A stretch of DNA of 64,000 bases from Seriola aureovittata (Eukaryota > Chordata > Actinopteri > Carangiformes > Carangidae). Of this stretch, positions 1 through 29,600 are shown piece after piece. Numbering within the stretch: position 1 is the first letter of the stretch; each line of letters begins with the position of its first letter. The stretch is from contig NC_079366.1 in the NCBI RefSeq assembly GCF_021018895.1, positions 27,377,270 through 27,441,269 on the forward strand, written 5' to 3'. The notes below the pieces were generated by a model that saw only the letters and a program-made list of their open reading frames with translations, was not told the origin of the DNA and did not search any database. Made by a program: the position numbers and the translations under genes.

Positions 1-2606
1 CTTTTTATTTCCTTCCATTTTCTACAAGGAGCAATAAAAGTTAATTGAACCCACTTTTCAAGAACTGGGTCATGGCCTGAGCAGGAGGAAAACACCAATT
101 ACCCCTAAAATGAGCAATTAGCGACATGCCCTATGTCGGCTTTGATACTACACAGCTCTCTTGTTACTGTACAGCTCCAACTGCCAATATGAAGGTTTAA
201 TGTGAAATTATTTTTCTTCCACTTACTAGTTTTTTTTTGTGTGTGTTTCTAATCACTGCCCTGATTAAGCCAGTTAGAGTTTTGTAACAGTGTGCAGTTA
301 ATTTAAGGAATGAAATTAACTCCTGAATTCCAGGAGGAAGGAAAAGAACGCTGGATACGATGGTAACTGGCTGCAATAGCGTTAAAAAAAAAAACGATTT
401 AATAAAAATATCTCTTTATTCCCACAGACGAACACACGAGCCAAAGGCAGACAATGCAATATGATGTTGAGAGTCTAACAGCTGGAAACTTTTCTGCTAT
501 TCTTGTCACAAAGGGTAACTGCTATTTCAACCCTCCTTTCAGTGGTGGGGGAGGCTGAGATACTGCACTACAGAGCGCCATGCAGTTACAGACTGCGTAT
601 TTGTGCAGCTATCATTGGTAGTGTGAGTGAAAGCATGTGAGATTGGAAAACAGGAGCCCACTTTGAGTGGGAGAATTTGATGAGGCAGGTAGAGGGAAAG
701 AAGTAACTTGAAAAGTTTCATCAGAAAATGCTGGTGTACTGTATCAAAAAAACTGATAGCCACCAGTGTGAGATAAAAGATGGCGAACTTAATAGCTTCA
801 AATTTAATTTTTTGCAAGAAAGAGCGTCTGATTCTTGCTGCAGTGGTTCTGAAATCATGGTGGCACATCAGATAAGAAAACCAAAGAGTGATGGCTCAGC
901 TCGACTTTGATGGATGGCTCCATTTGCTCCAACAATCACTCAGCTCCTCCTGCGGACCCTCCACACCCTCGCCCAGCCCCACATGATGGTCGATTATATT
1001 TTTACTTGACTGCGTTATGAACACAATCTGCTGATGTTCAAGTCTCCGGTCTCCCCATCCATCAACAACGTGCTGCTGAGGTGTCAAGAGAAATCCTCCT
1101 CCATCCCTCTTCCTTGTCGTGTTGAAAAGAGCAGAGCGAGCCTCACAGTCAAGGACTCAACACTGTAGCCCTCTGGTCCAGAGCAGCTTCCAGCTTCTCA
1201 TAGTCTTCTCATTATGTACAGCAGCTTGTCTTGCAAATCTCTCGTTGTTGATCCCTGGAAAAACTTAGAATTCAGCGTTTTGGTTGTCAGGATCGACTTG
1301 TGATGTCATCTCGTGAAACTGAACTTTTCTGTTGTTTTTAAGCATTGAAATTTAGAGCTTAGCTTTAGAGTGAATCCTTGAAATAGTACATTTTAAAAAA
1401 AAATACATGGACAGCATGATCATTCTTGATTTCATTCATGGAAGATGTTCATTTATACAAGGTCCCCATTCTCACTTTGACATCAAATTAAAATTTTTTT
1501 AAGGTCTATTCAGAGATTTTTAACTTTAATTCTTTACATTTTGATTTAAAATACCACGTCTGTCATTTTTGTGTTAACCAAAATTAACCAACCAGGGTTG
1601 GTTAATTTTTTTAAGAGAAAAGGATTAGCTTAAGGCTCCTGTTTTGCTCTTCATTATTTTCGAAATAAAACTGAATGTGCTTCCTGTTCTAGCCTGGTCA
1701 GATGCGTACACGAACTGATGAAGCCTCTTGGATGAGAGGTGAAACGTCTTCCCAGACAAATAACCTAGTCCAGTTGTTTTTCGATTTAAAAAACTCCTTT
1801 AGGATACTATGACCTGGACAAATGAGAATATACACAGGCTTCCTGTTTTAATGATTGTAGTTTGTTTGAAAGTGGAGCTGTACAGAGCAGCACCTCTTTT
1901 TCTGATGAACTACTGGAAAGATGCTTTGCTGCACAAACACTTTAGGATGGGTGTGTGTTATTAAAAAAAATATCTTATGTGACCACCTGTCACCATCCAC
2001 ATGAGCCAATCTGCAAGTCTTGTTTAGTGAAAATCAAGACATCAAGACACGGTCAAAAAGCCAGTGTAAATATGACGAGACGCCCAGAGAGTCTATTCAT
2101 TCATTTGGGTAATATATTTCATTGCAAATAAAAAAAAAAAAGTACTTTCAAACTCCATCCATTCATTCCACTTTAAGGCCTTACAGTATGTAATTATTCT
2201 CAGCTCTGTAAAATCTCAGGTCTACGAGATTCCTGTTTGCAGATATATGTTTTTACAGCTGACAAATAAAGAAAAAAAACGGATACAATCTGGATTACAT
2301 ATATTCACAATCAGTCACGACCAGCATCTATTATGGAAGAGCACAGATCATTGGTGTGGTGTGAAATGACACCGTTTTCTCCCTCTTTCAGGGATCGTTC
2401 CTTCCCACACTGGCTTCACAGTTCTTTGATAGCAAGACCATGAATTAAAAAAAACCCTTGTCCTTCCGCCATGCGTTCCCCATGCACCTTTAGGTCACTT
2501 ATTTTTTAGTTATAATACATTAATAGCATTTCATCGGTCAGCACAACCACCTCCTAAAATCTCTGTCCCTTCACAATCCATGTACCCAGCACCCTCCTCA
2601 TCCTCA
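1..2606 (-). other. TAB1 3' UTR and downstream intergenic DNA
   Basis: No coding exon is recognisable. The first part must be the TAB1 3' UTR. I cannot place its end, because only weak minus-strand poly(A) signals occur: TTTAAT (ATTAAA) near 1848 and 1525, and TTTATT (AATAAA) at 415-420. Most of the stretch is AT-rich and unique apart from a dispersed repeat near 1.69-1.84 kb. Confidence 0.5.
1690..1835 (+). repeat. Dispersed teleost repeat fragment
   Basis: Contains the phrase GATGAAGCCTCTTGGATGAG followed by GGTGAAACGTCTTC and TGACCTGGACAAATGAGAA. I recognise this arrangement as a high-copy interspersed sequence in many teleost genomes, often transcribed at retroelement 3' ends. The class is not certain from this fragment. 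Confidence 0.55.
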
Positions 2607-19760
<17,154 letters not shown>

Positions 19761-20158
19761 GTTGGACGGGAGTCGTTGCATTCACGGACAATTCGTCATT
19801 ACTTACATGAAGCCTAGATGAATATTGATAAGCACAACATTTAGCTTTTTTCCACTTCATTCCATAATCAAAGACTTAATATTTCTAGATCAGGCGCCAA
19901 CAGCAATTTCATGCTACCTTTATTCTCTCCTGGCGCCTTGTGTCGTTAGATTTACCAATCAGTGTGGTTCATCAGCAATCTTCTAAATTTCAGACAGCAC
20001 GTTAAGGCAGCATCAGTACAATTTCCCCTTTTTTTCGAGCTATTGGGAAATCATATAGGTTCTCTCTATAATTGCTGCTTAAAAATTATAATTCTTAATT
20101 ATTTTAATTTACAACGGTAACAGTAAAGAACGAAAATAAAATAAAATAAAATAACACC

Positions 20159-20166
20159 ACTTCCGG
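20159..20166 (-). promoter_or_regulatory. ETS-type site upstream of TAB1
   Basis: ACTTCCGG on plus, CCGGAAGT on the TAB1 strand: the high-affinity ETS/GABP core typical of TATA-less housekeeping promoters. It is about 400 bp above the TAB1 ATG, so it could belong to TAB1 or to a divergent transcript. Confidence 0.35.
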
Positions 20167-20673
20167 TTTGTTGCTACGGATTACTTTGACAATACCACCA
20201 CCATATGGGATTATTATAAACTACAACTGCAGCTACATGTTGCTGATGGCTGTTGAGCCTTTTATGCATCATCATTCATCACCACAGGGTCCGTGCATGA
20301 AGTATAATTCTTCTGCAGTTGTTCACGTTGTATAATGAAAAAATGACAGTTATTGCCTAATTTCCTTGTCCTACTTGTGCTAAATCTAAATGTGTGTTGA
20401 CGTTTGTGAGCTCGTTCTTGATTAGCCGATGCTGCCTAAACGCTGCAAACGCTTTGCGTGTGTTATTGTCCCACTGAATGAAGACGTGCAATTCACTTCA
20501 GCGCACCAAAGCGTCAGTTTGTTCCATTATCCAACTTGTACAATACAAATTGAACAAGGAAGTCGAGAGCCGGAAACAACAGCTCGCCTTCAAAGTAAAG
20601 GTTGCGCGTTTTGAACAAACGCTTCAGCGGTCAAGTTAAGGAGAAACTTAAATTTAATTCCCCTTGCTCCGGC

Positions 20674-20880
20674 ATGTCCTGTACCCACGACCGGAGCCTA
20701 CAGGGAGAGGAAGTCGGCCCGAAGCTGCTGTGGCAGAGCGGGGACAACAGCCTGGAGGAAAAACCCGCCGGCAGCCAACATCATATACACAAGTGTGGCC
20801 AACCCAAAAGGATTGACACTGACCTCACTCACATTGCAGGTGTGTCATATAACAAAACATATAACAAAATAAATGGTTAA
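20674..20880 (+). other. Unassigned plus-strand short open frame in intergenic DNA
   Basis: The ATG at 20674 opens MSCTHDRSLQGEEVG and continues about 68 codons to 20880, in a locally GC-rich block downstream of a GCCGGAAACA ETS-like motif. CATTGCAG|GTGTGT at about 20837 could also be a donor, making this a first exon. I recognise no protein family, and no second exon was found. It could be a divergent non-coding transcript of the TAB1 promoter. Confidence 0.2.
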
Positions 20881-21584
20881 ATGTCTCTTGGATCCATGTG
20901 TTTAATGTGCACACCAGTCACCAGTCGTGTGAATCATATGCTGTGGCCTTCAGTCACCAGCTCCCAACCCAGTTTAACAACCACTGAAGCTGTTTTGGCT
21001 CAACACCTTACTACTGCACTTCTTTTTTTTTTTATTTGTCAACTGTCTGGTTTATTATACATCACTGAGGTGTTTTACTCGTCTACGTTTGTTAGGCTGC
21101 AACATTATTTGAACTGAATACACCCGATAATGTCTTGCAATATCAGTTCTTACATGTGACCGGACTGCAGTTAGAAGTCTTGCCAATGGAGGGAGACATG
21201 TGCCATATTTCTGTGTCTGACTGCAGCTGTTCAGTATTACTACGGGACTGAAAACACTTAAATGAGCTTTTATCTACGGTATTTCTGTTCTGTCTATTCA
21301 GCTTGTGTGTGAGGAACACTGGAAACACCTCTTGAACACAAAAATTCCACTTTAACAGGTAGAAAAGTTGAGTGTATCTCATAATAACTTTCCCAAAATG
21401 TGAAATTACTCCTTTAACTGATACAAAAAGCTGAATGCTGCTTGTGTTTTTTGACCTGTGCAACATTAAAGCAACTGTTTTTTGATTTTGCAATTATGAC
21501 TAAAGTATGACTAAAAATGATAAATAACTGAAGATGGTAATGCAAATGCAGCTAACCAAAAATCCCCATCCAGTCAGTCATATC

Positions 21585-23460
21585 TTTATATCAGTATTTT
21601 CTTTATTTTAATTGGTTAAAATCAAACACATCAAAAACATACATTTGTACACAATCTTTTTCTTAAATCTTACCTTTTTAACAGATTTCACAGAGGAACA
21701 TCACACATTTCTAAGTCTACACTGTTGTACAGTATAAAGTATATATATGTATATATACTTTGATAATTTGGTCACATTTTTTGTTGTAGTATTTTTTTTT
21801 TAATAGTTAGTATTATTATCCCAAAATAAAAACATCTCCGTACCCTGAAAGCAACATAAAGGACGAGGCATGGATGACCTCACCATATACAGTATCATAT
21901 CACAATAACACTCAAAACACCATAGATTTTCTTTCTGTTGTCTTTTCCTTTTTTTATACAGAACTAGCATAATGCCCTAAAATAAAGCATGATCTTTTTG
22001 TTAAACACTATAATATACTGAATTATAGATTTACATATATTTATAGAGAGATAGATATACTTTATTCTTTAAGAAAATGGAGCAATGCATGTTCATAAAT
22101 ACTCAGGATGTTCATGGTTGCCTCATCTGTAGATTTGCTGAAATAAGGTGGAAATCACAATTGATATATAACCTGCAGTTCTTCAGTGTGGTTCGCTGAT
22201 TTGTGTCATTTGGAATGCTCTATAATGATGTTAGACGCTTGGTCGCACTGAGGGTTTTTACGTGCTTCAGGACAAAAGCAAGACGAAATTCAGTTTAGCT
22301 GTACTCTCACCCTAAAGATGCCGAATGTGAACCGTGATCCTGTGCATGTTGGGTATGTTGCCCTGTGTTCGTTGGGTTTTGCTTGGCAGTCAGCACTAAG
22401 GCAACAGTCGAGGAAAGAAAAAGCGGGTTCTTCGGGGGAAACAAGAAAACACAAACTTCCACACTTCAATTAGAAAAAAAAAAAAACAGAGGATACTTTG
22501 TAACACACATACACACAGACACACTCCCACTTCCTGTAACGCGCCTCTAAGGAGTTTCGTCAGCAGAAACTTGTCTTGTATCTGTTCAAAATCAATACGC
22601 TGTGGACCGGTGCTTGCATGTGTGTTTGTTTGAGGGTGTTTCAACTAACACTGATCGCAGTCATTTCGCTGACTGTCGGCAGACCTCAGAAGATGAAGGC
22701 AACGTGGTCACAAGCATTGATCTGCTACAGTGTGACCGTTTCTGCAAACACTTGATCTCCCGATTGTTTCTAAAGACCTCAACCCTCCTTAACACCTCCA
22801 ATCGAACCCGGCGTCTCTCCCATCCCACGACCCCTTCCCACGGATGTCCCTGAACCTTTCCTGTTGTTTTACCTGCAGACTCACACATGATTGACCTCTT
22901 ATCCCACCCTTTGCTTTTACCTGTCCTTCCCCCAAAATCTGGAAAGTTGCCCAAGATTTCTCACCTAGAGACAAATTCTGACGACATTTAAGTCTGATAA
23001 CTGAACTATCTATAGGTATGAAATACACTGCCTTCCCCCCTGATCACTGTAGGTCACACTGGCTGAAGAGCATCAGCTAAATGGATAGATCCTTGCACGT
23101 ACAAACTAAATATTCCTGGGCCAAAACTGGAACAATACTGCATTGTTCTGACCCAGAGTTGTTGTTATTTTTTCATATTATTGTTTAACCAAATGAAAAT
23201 ATGGTAATGTGTATTCTCTGCAGTTTTGAATGTCACATGTTTGCACATGTTGCAACGTCTAACTACCTTTTCTAACAGTTTGAGGCTAAAACTTGAACTT
23301 AAGTCTAACACCGGGTCAAAACAACCCACTCGTACTGGGTAAAGTTAACCTAGCATTGCGTCAGTTATATTGATAGTATACAATACAAACTGCTCTAAAT
23401 TAGAAACTTTGGGCAACATCATCCAGATCCTCCCCACTGTATATCTACCCCCAAAACATC
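21585..23460 (-). other. syngr1: SYNGR1a 3' UTR (probable)
   Basis: About 1.9 kb of AT-rich, ORF-poor sequence below the stop, ending after an AATAAA at 21602-21607 (TTTATT on plus). The end is inferred from that signal. Embedded features are a (T)12 on the minus-strand complement near 22.48 kb and AT-rich runs at 21.7-22.1 kb. Confidence 0.5.
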
Positions 23461-23688
23461 TCAGTAGTCCTGACGCTGGTAGCCTCCAGTGCCATCAAAG
23501 GCCCCTTCGCTGTTGGCCTGGCCCCCTCCTCCTCCTCCTCCTCCCCCCGGGCTCTCCAGGTCATCCCCACCGAAGGAGGTGTAGGGGGCTCCAGCTGCAT
23601 CCTGGCTGGGGTCCATGTATTCCTGGGAGAAAAGGGCTGAGTCGGCGCCCAGCTTGTACCTCTGGAAGGCCAGGAAAGACTGGCCCGC
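23461..23688 (-). CDS. syngr1: SYNGR1 terminal exon 4 (1a tail, residues 163-237)
   Basis: Encodes AGQSFLAFQRYKLGADSALF and SQEYMDPSQD, a (GGA/GGG)9 polyglycine run, then GYQRQDY and TGA at 23461-23463. The acceptor is ATCGAAG: no closer AG occurs on this strand, so an AAG acceptor is required. The polypyrimidine tract sits unusually far (about 20-45 nt) upstream. Confidence 0.95.
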   Translation of the reverse strand, partial: AGQSFLAFQRYKLGADSALFSQEYMDPSQDAAGAPYTSFGGDDLESPGGGGGGGGGQANSEGAFDGTGGYQRQDY

Positions 23689-26600
23689 CTTCGATGGATG
23701 ATCGGACACAGTGAAGGACAAGAAGGCGAAAGAGGTGCACAGATGGTGATTGAAAGGTGTGGAGATAAATGTTGAGGGGGAGATGCAGTAGTGTTAAAGC
23801 AGATGGTTTGGGAGCAGAGAGAAAACAGAGGGGGAGAGAAGGAAACATTGATTAGTTGGCTGGAAAGCTTGTGAAGCATATTAGATAGTCAGAGCGAGTC
23901 ATTTATTCAGTCGGAGCAGGTTAGTTCTTCAGGCAGCATTGCAAAACAGGATATTTATCCATTGTTCAGCTCCAGAGTGAGGAACAACCGCTTCTCACCG
24001 AGTCAAACTGAGTCTGTGTGCATTATTAAACAGCTGAGGCCCTGTCCTGTAAAACACCACAAATCTCACTTTAGTCAATAATTAGAGATGTCTCAAGACA
24101 ACACTGTGCAGAAGCCAGATATCGAGTGCACAGAGCAAACAAAGGCAGTCACACAGAGGAAGACAAAACCACAGAGAGAGTCAGTCCAGTTGATTTAAGC
24201 TCAGAGTTCTGGGATGTTTCATGAGGAAGTTTATTTACTGTTGCGTCTCGGCTGATCAGTCCTTGGGTCCATCACATCACATTTTACAGACTGGACCCTG
24301 AATATTTCAGATTTTTTGTTAATATGGACGTGGAACATTTTATGATAGTAACGGTGTAATAAAACTTAATTTATGGCAAATTAGCGTGCACAGTTTCAAG
24401 CCATAAAAATCCAATCAATATGCAATAAAACCGTGTAATACTTAAAATACTTAAAAGCTCCATGCTTATACTATGAAGTCAATCTCAAAAAGCTATAAAA
24501 AAAAAACAACCAATCTACCAACTGTCACAAAATAATAAAGTAAGGGAAAGCATAGACATTTTAGGATTTTTTTTTTTTTTTTTGCTTTTGGGCAGAAAGT
24601 TAGATGAGAAACTTTAAACTTTAATGTCTGTCAGCTGAATATAAAGCTACAGCCAGCAGCAAGATTAGCTAAGCTTAGGGGGTGGGTCACCTGGTAGACT
24701 GCGTACCATGATGGCTTAGTCTGAATCGCAGCGGCCCCACAGCATGTCATCCCCTCCCTCTCCCTGACTTTCCTCTCTCTCTCTATCAGAATTAAGGCAA
24801 AAAAATTAAAATTAAAAATTAATAAATAAAGCTTAGCATAAAGACACAGTGGGAAATTACCAGCCTGGCTCTTTCCAAAGGTAATAAAATACGCCCACTG
24901 TACCAGCACACCTAAAGATCAATAACTGACATGTTATATCTGTTTGTTTGTTTGTCCCAAGCTCCTGTCGCTTCTGTCTGTGGTCAAGAAATAGCAGCTA
25001 GCTAGCTGTTTTCCAGTCTTTATGCTAAGCTAAGCTAATCAACCGCCGGCTCCAGCTTTGTATTTAACATAAAGATAGTTTAAGGAGTGCTGTTGACCTT
25101 TTCATCTCAGTGTCTGCCCAAAAGGGAATAAACACATTTCCCAAAATGTCCAACTATTCCTTTAAGGTATGGAGTCCAGGTGAGGATAAGGTTTGAATGC
25201 AGCTTTATCAAAAACCAAAAGTAATACAAAACCTTTAAAACCATGGTTTAAGCAATGCGCTTTGACAAATTTACAAATACTCATTACAAAAATCTAATAA
25301 ATCACACAGTTTCTAAACTAAATTGTTACAGAGAAGAAAAAAAAACCTCACCCTTTAATAGTTATGACCTCTTCAGCAAAAAAGAGTTATTGTGTAATCC
25401 TTCATATTAATGGTGAAGAATGACGTGGTAGCCTGACCTGTGAACTGAGACTGCGCTTGTTGAAGGGCTCCAGGTTTGGTGTTAAAGCTACATCTGGACA
25501 GTGTGTACATGTCACACACCTAACTTCCTCTGCAACAAACTGCTGAGTTTTGAATATGAAGTAAAAACGAAGCAAAAACCAAAACAGAACCAAGACCTCG
25601 TGGCAGATGGAGAACACACAAGTCTCTGTGATTAAGCATCTTAGAATTTAAGAACCAAATATTCAAACAATCAGCTTGTATGCTTTTCTTTATATTTTAA
25701 CTTCTTTTTCTATCAAAATACAAAAAAAAAAAAAACATCTACATGAATAAGGGTTATTAGTTATTAGCCCACCCTCCAAAAAGGATGACAGCAATTTAAG
25801 TAGGTGTTTAAGGCAAATCTCAGCATTTGGCAGTGTAATTGTTGAGTCATCAGTATTGATCAACTCTTAAATCAACCCACCTGCACATACATTATCATTA
25901 TAATGTGCTTGAGTCAGGAAATAAGTTACTTATTTACGGTAGGCAAAAACATCGAGTAACATCTTTCTGGCAGCATTGATGGTACAACTGTTTGTCTTAC
26001 TCCTGGCTTACAGATACACTCACGTCCAGCAGTATTTGATGTTACTGGGTGCCTTTAAACAAGTGCAACCTCAGTCAGGGAGCGTGTAGGACCAGCTGCA
26101 GAGGGTTAAGGCAGCAGGGGGGAGAAGACAGAGCAGAGTCAGACAAAAGGTTGATGAGGCTGAGGGGGGAACAGCTTGGTGTATTCCTCTTCAAATGACA
26201 CATTCTTTAACTTCTCCATAGAGAAGAGAGTCTGGGCGCCCTGTTGGAACAACATCCACACACTTATGAGTACACAAATAAAAATTAATATGGTCACACG
26301 CGTCCACACACTAACCAAAAAGAATATGGAGGAACAGCATAGTCAAGTCATACACATATATAGCTCAATGGCTATATTGGCTAGCAAAGGGAGGATGGAA
26401 AAAGCAAATCACAACTTTAGTTGTTTGGGAACTTCCTGCGTCGTCCATAACACTGCACCAAACTTCAAATAAAAGTGTCCACTCAGCAGAAGGTGTTATG
26501 TCATACTGTGTTACATTGTAGGCCGATGAGGTGCGAAGGGTCTTACCCAGGTGAAGATTGAGAAGAAGGAGAAGGTGATGGCTGCCCGGGCTGCGTCACC

Positions 26601-29600
26601 TCCCTCCCTAAGTGGGTTGTCCTCGTGCTTGGTCACCTGCCACTGGTTGGCCAAGAAGCAGAAACCGACAAACCACATGAAGGACCAGAACGCTGGGGAG
26701 AGAGAAAAGTCAAGATCGGTGTTAAAATAATGATAGAAATGCAACAAGATACCTTCTGATGTTTAGTATTTTCTCTTGACCTTCTTTTAGTCAGTCTTTA
26801 TTAGATGATACAAGTTACCCATGTTCCCTGAACGCTTTCCATGCAGGCCATCGATAGATGCTAGCCACAGACAACATCGGCACCGCAGTGCCTTAATGGA
26901 GTTTAGAGTAAGGTGGTTTAGAGTTGTCATTGCAAAACGTACCAATATCACTGACCAATGGGGGCGTCTTTTCCCCTCGGGGGCCCCAGATGTTTGCCTG
27001 GTTCTGCCTCTCCTGATGGTGTGTTAGAGGTCGTGGTGGGTGGAACGTTTTTTAACTTTGGACAGAGCCACGCTAGCTGTGCCCCCCAACTTCCAGTCTT
27101 CATGCTAAGCTAACTGCCTGCTGGCTGTTGCTCCATTTTTAGCATACAGACAAGAGAGTGGTATTGTATCTAACCCTTGGAAAGAAAGCGAAAAAGAATA
27201 ATCCCTAAAATGTCAAAGTATTCCTTTAAAACAAATGCCATAATCAATTAAAACATCCACATTCTTTGCCACCAGGTTTAGGAACAATTAGCAAAAGATT
27301 TTTTAAGGGTTTTTGTGTAGATTTCCCCTCATCTGAATCACAGGTCAAAGGATAGAGTGCTGTACGCTGTTTAATTGTAAAGCCGTCTGACACAATATTG
27401 ATTTTGTGCTGTACTTTGTCTCGACACTGACATAGGAAAGGCAGGCAAAGAAAGCTAAACTGCTATAGTTAAAGGTCTAAAGCAGGTGAAAATTAAGCCG
27501 TATATAATTAGCATTACATTGACAAAGACTGCGGAGTTAATCAACTGAAAACAACCAGGGACCAATGATTGGCCCCTGTGGAAAACCACAAACCTCGTCC
27601 AGTGGTGGCAATCAGAGAAGGAGAGAGGTTCAAACATTATGCCATTACATCCACTGCAGTTGTTAGTGTGGCAGTGAGGGAGGAAAAAGCTTAATCAGAA
27701 ACATCCAGGTCCGATTAGGACACATGTACCAGCTGTTCCCTTGCTTCAGTAAGGTACAAAACATCTCATAACACAGACATGGTTAGAGACAGAGAGCAGG
27801 TGTATGAGTGATGAAAACAGGGAAGGAGAATCTTGTCTATGACAGGAATGGCCTCATTAACCGACTCAATACTTGACTATCTTGTCACCATATCTGAGTT
27901 CACTGCAGTAGCAGTGCAGCAGAGAAGGAGAGGAAGCCACTGTCAGAGACACAAAGCACAATGTGTCAGCGCCTTGTTAGAGCACTCCTCTCCTTATTAT
28001 CCCTCTCATACCTCATCTCCTTTCATTCATGATGATAACCCATCTATGTATGTCATTTATTTATAGATTGAAAAGATTGCTCACATTTTCTGTGAGGATA
28101 GAGGATTTGGGGGCTTTTGATCAGCTGGGAAAAACTGTACAAGAATATGGCAATAAACTACAATTACCAGCTGAGTTGCCAGAAATATGGTCACAATCTG
28201 CTCTTCCTGAGTTACATCGCTGAATAATAGCCAGAAGTGATTTTGAAGAACATTATGATGAACAGCGAAGTTTGCTTTGAATATAAAATGTAATCACTTC
28301 AATCGGTCTTGAGATGTCATGTTCAAGAGGTCAAAAATCTGTTTTGTGAGGTCACACTGGCCTTGACCTCTGACCTTTCTTTGATCACAATCCAATCGCA
28401 TAAATATCTCTGAAATCAGAATATACCGTCAGAACTTTCCTAGATGTGCTTTCAATACTGTTGTTGTCTTTACAAAAATTAATTTCTCTTAGTGTTAAAA
28501 TCATTAATGATTAATGACATTAACAATTTTCTCACACGTCATCCATCCATTACCACTGGGTCAAACGACTGTGTAATATGAAAAGGATTGCTCACAGTGC
28601 TGAACCCACTGGAAATCAACAGCCGACTAAGGAGCACTTTTCAGCTTTTAGCCCCTTTTGGTCTCATTTGTGTCTGCTGAATTTGCTGTAATGTTTGCCA
28701 AAAACAACCGGATAAGCTAATAGTACTGTAGTCCCAGGAGGTAGACATGGAGGGAACCCTCCCAGCATGCAACGGGGCAACAAACCTACAGACATAATGT
28801 ATGTGTGTCACAGTATTATGCCTTGTGCTTGTCAGATCATCTAAAAAAAAAAAATCTAAAAAGCAAAAATCCAGTGATCCCATCCATTATAAGCAGTGAC
28901 TGATGTAAAGAGACAATATTTGAACTCACTGCAGCTTTCTCTCTTTAGTCTTTATACAACTACTCCCACTTCATGTGTATAATATATTATAACACCATGC
29001 ATGTCTTTGAGGAGAGTGTATGAAACGCTGTGTGAGCACATGTTCCGTTATTCCCATCATGTCTTACACGTCTCTACAACAGCAGGCTTTTCCCCGTCTT
29101 TGAGTGCGGCTGCTCAGAACAGTTACAAACACTTGTGCCTCGCCTTGGACGCTCGGATGGCGAATCGTATGAACTACTAAGCATACTGAGCTCTTGAGAA
29201 CCCTTGCTTGCCACAGACGTGCATGTAAAGTCCCCGTTTGTTTTGCTAACTTTCCCAGTGGTAAAATTTTTACTGCAGTTTTTGCCAGAAAAGTGAAGAT
29301 AACAGAGCAGATAGCATTGGGGATTCAGCTTATCGACATTTAATAAGTTATAACTGATGGATGCAACAAAGCCTGTGTGCAACACTGCTGTTGTGAGTGC
29401 TTTATAAATTCATCCAGTGGTTTACTGGATGAAAATGTTTTAATACACTGACTCTGCTTCTCTCGACTCGCCTCTCCATGTCTGTGATTGATACAGCAGG
29501 CAGTAGTTTGTTGATCAGCTCATGTTACCACCTCTCACTGAGCCTCAGATTGAAGCCTATTGTACCTGCAGCTGCTGTAATATAACCCCTTAATAGTGCT

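Larger units (their letters stand above)
19761..21584. other. TAB1 promoter side and SYNGR1-TAB1 intergenic interval
   Basis: The TAB1 5' UTR and promoter must lie just above 19760. Visible signals are an ETS-type ACTTCCGG at 20159-20166 and an (AAAAT)n run at 20133-20153. The block at 20.4-20.86 kb is more GC-rich, and it carries the short plus-strand frame listed separately. No TATA box was placed with confidence. Confidence 0.5.
23689..26138 (-). other. SYNGR1 intron 3, distal part
   Basis: Intronic for the 1a transcript; the 1b 3' UTR must occupy its upper end. It holds the foldback element with nested SINE at 24.56-25.17 kb. No other genes were seen. Confidence 0.6.
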
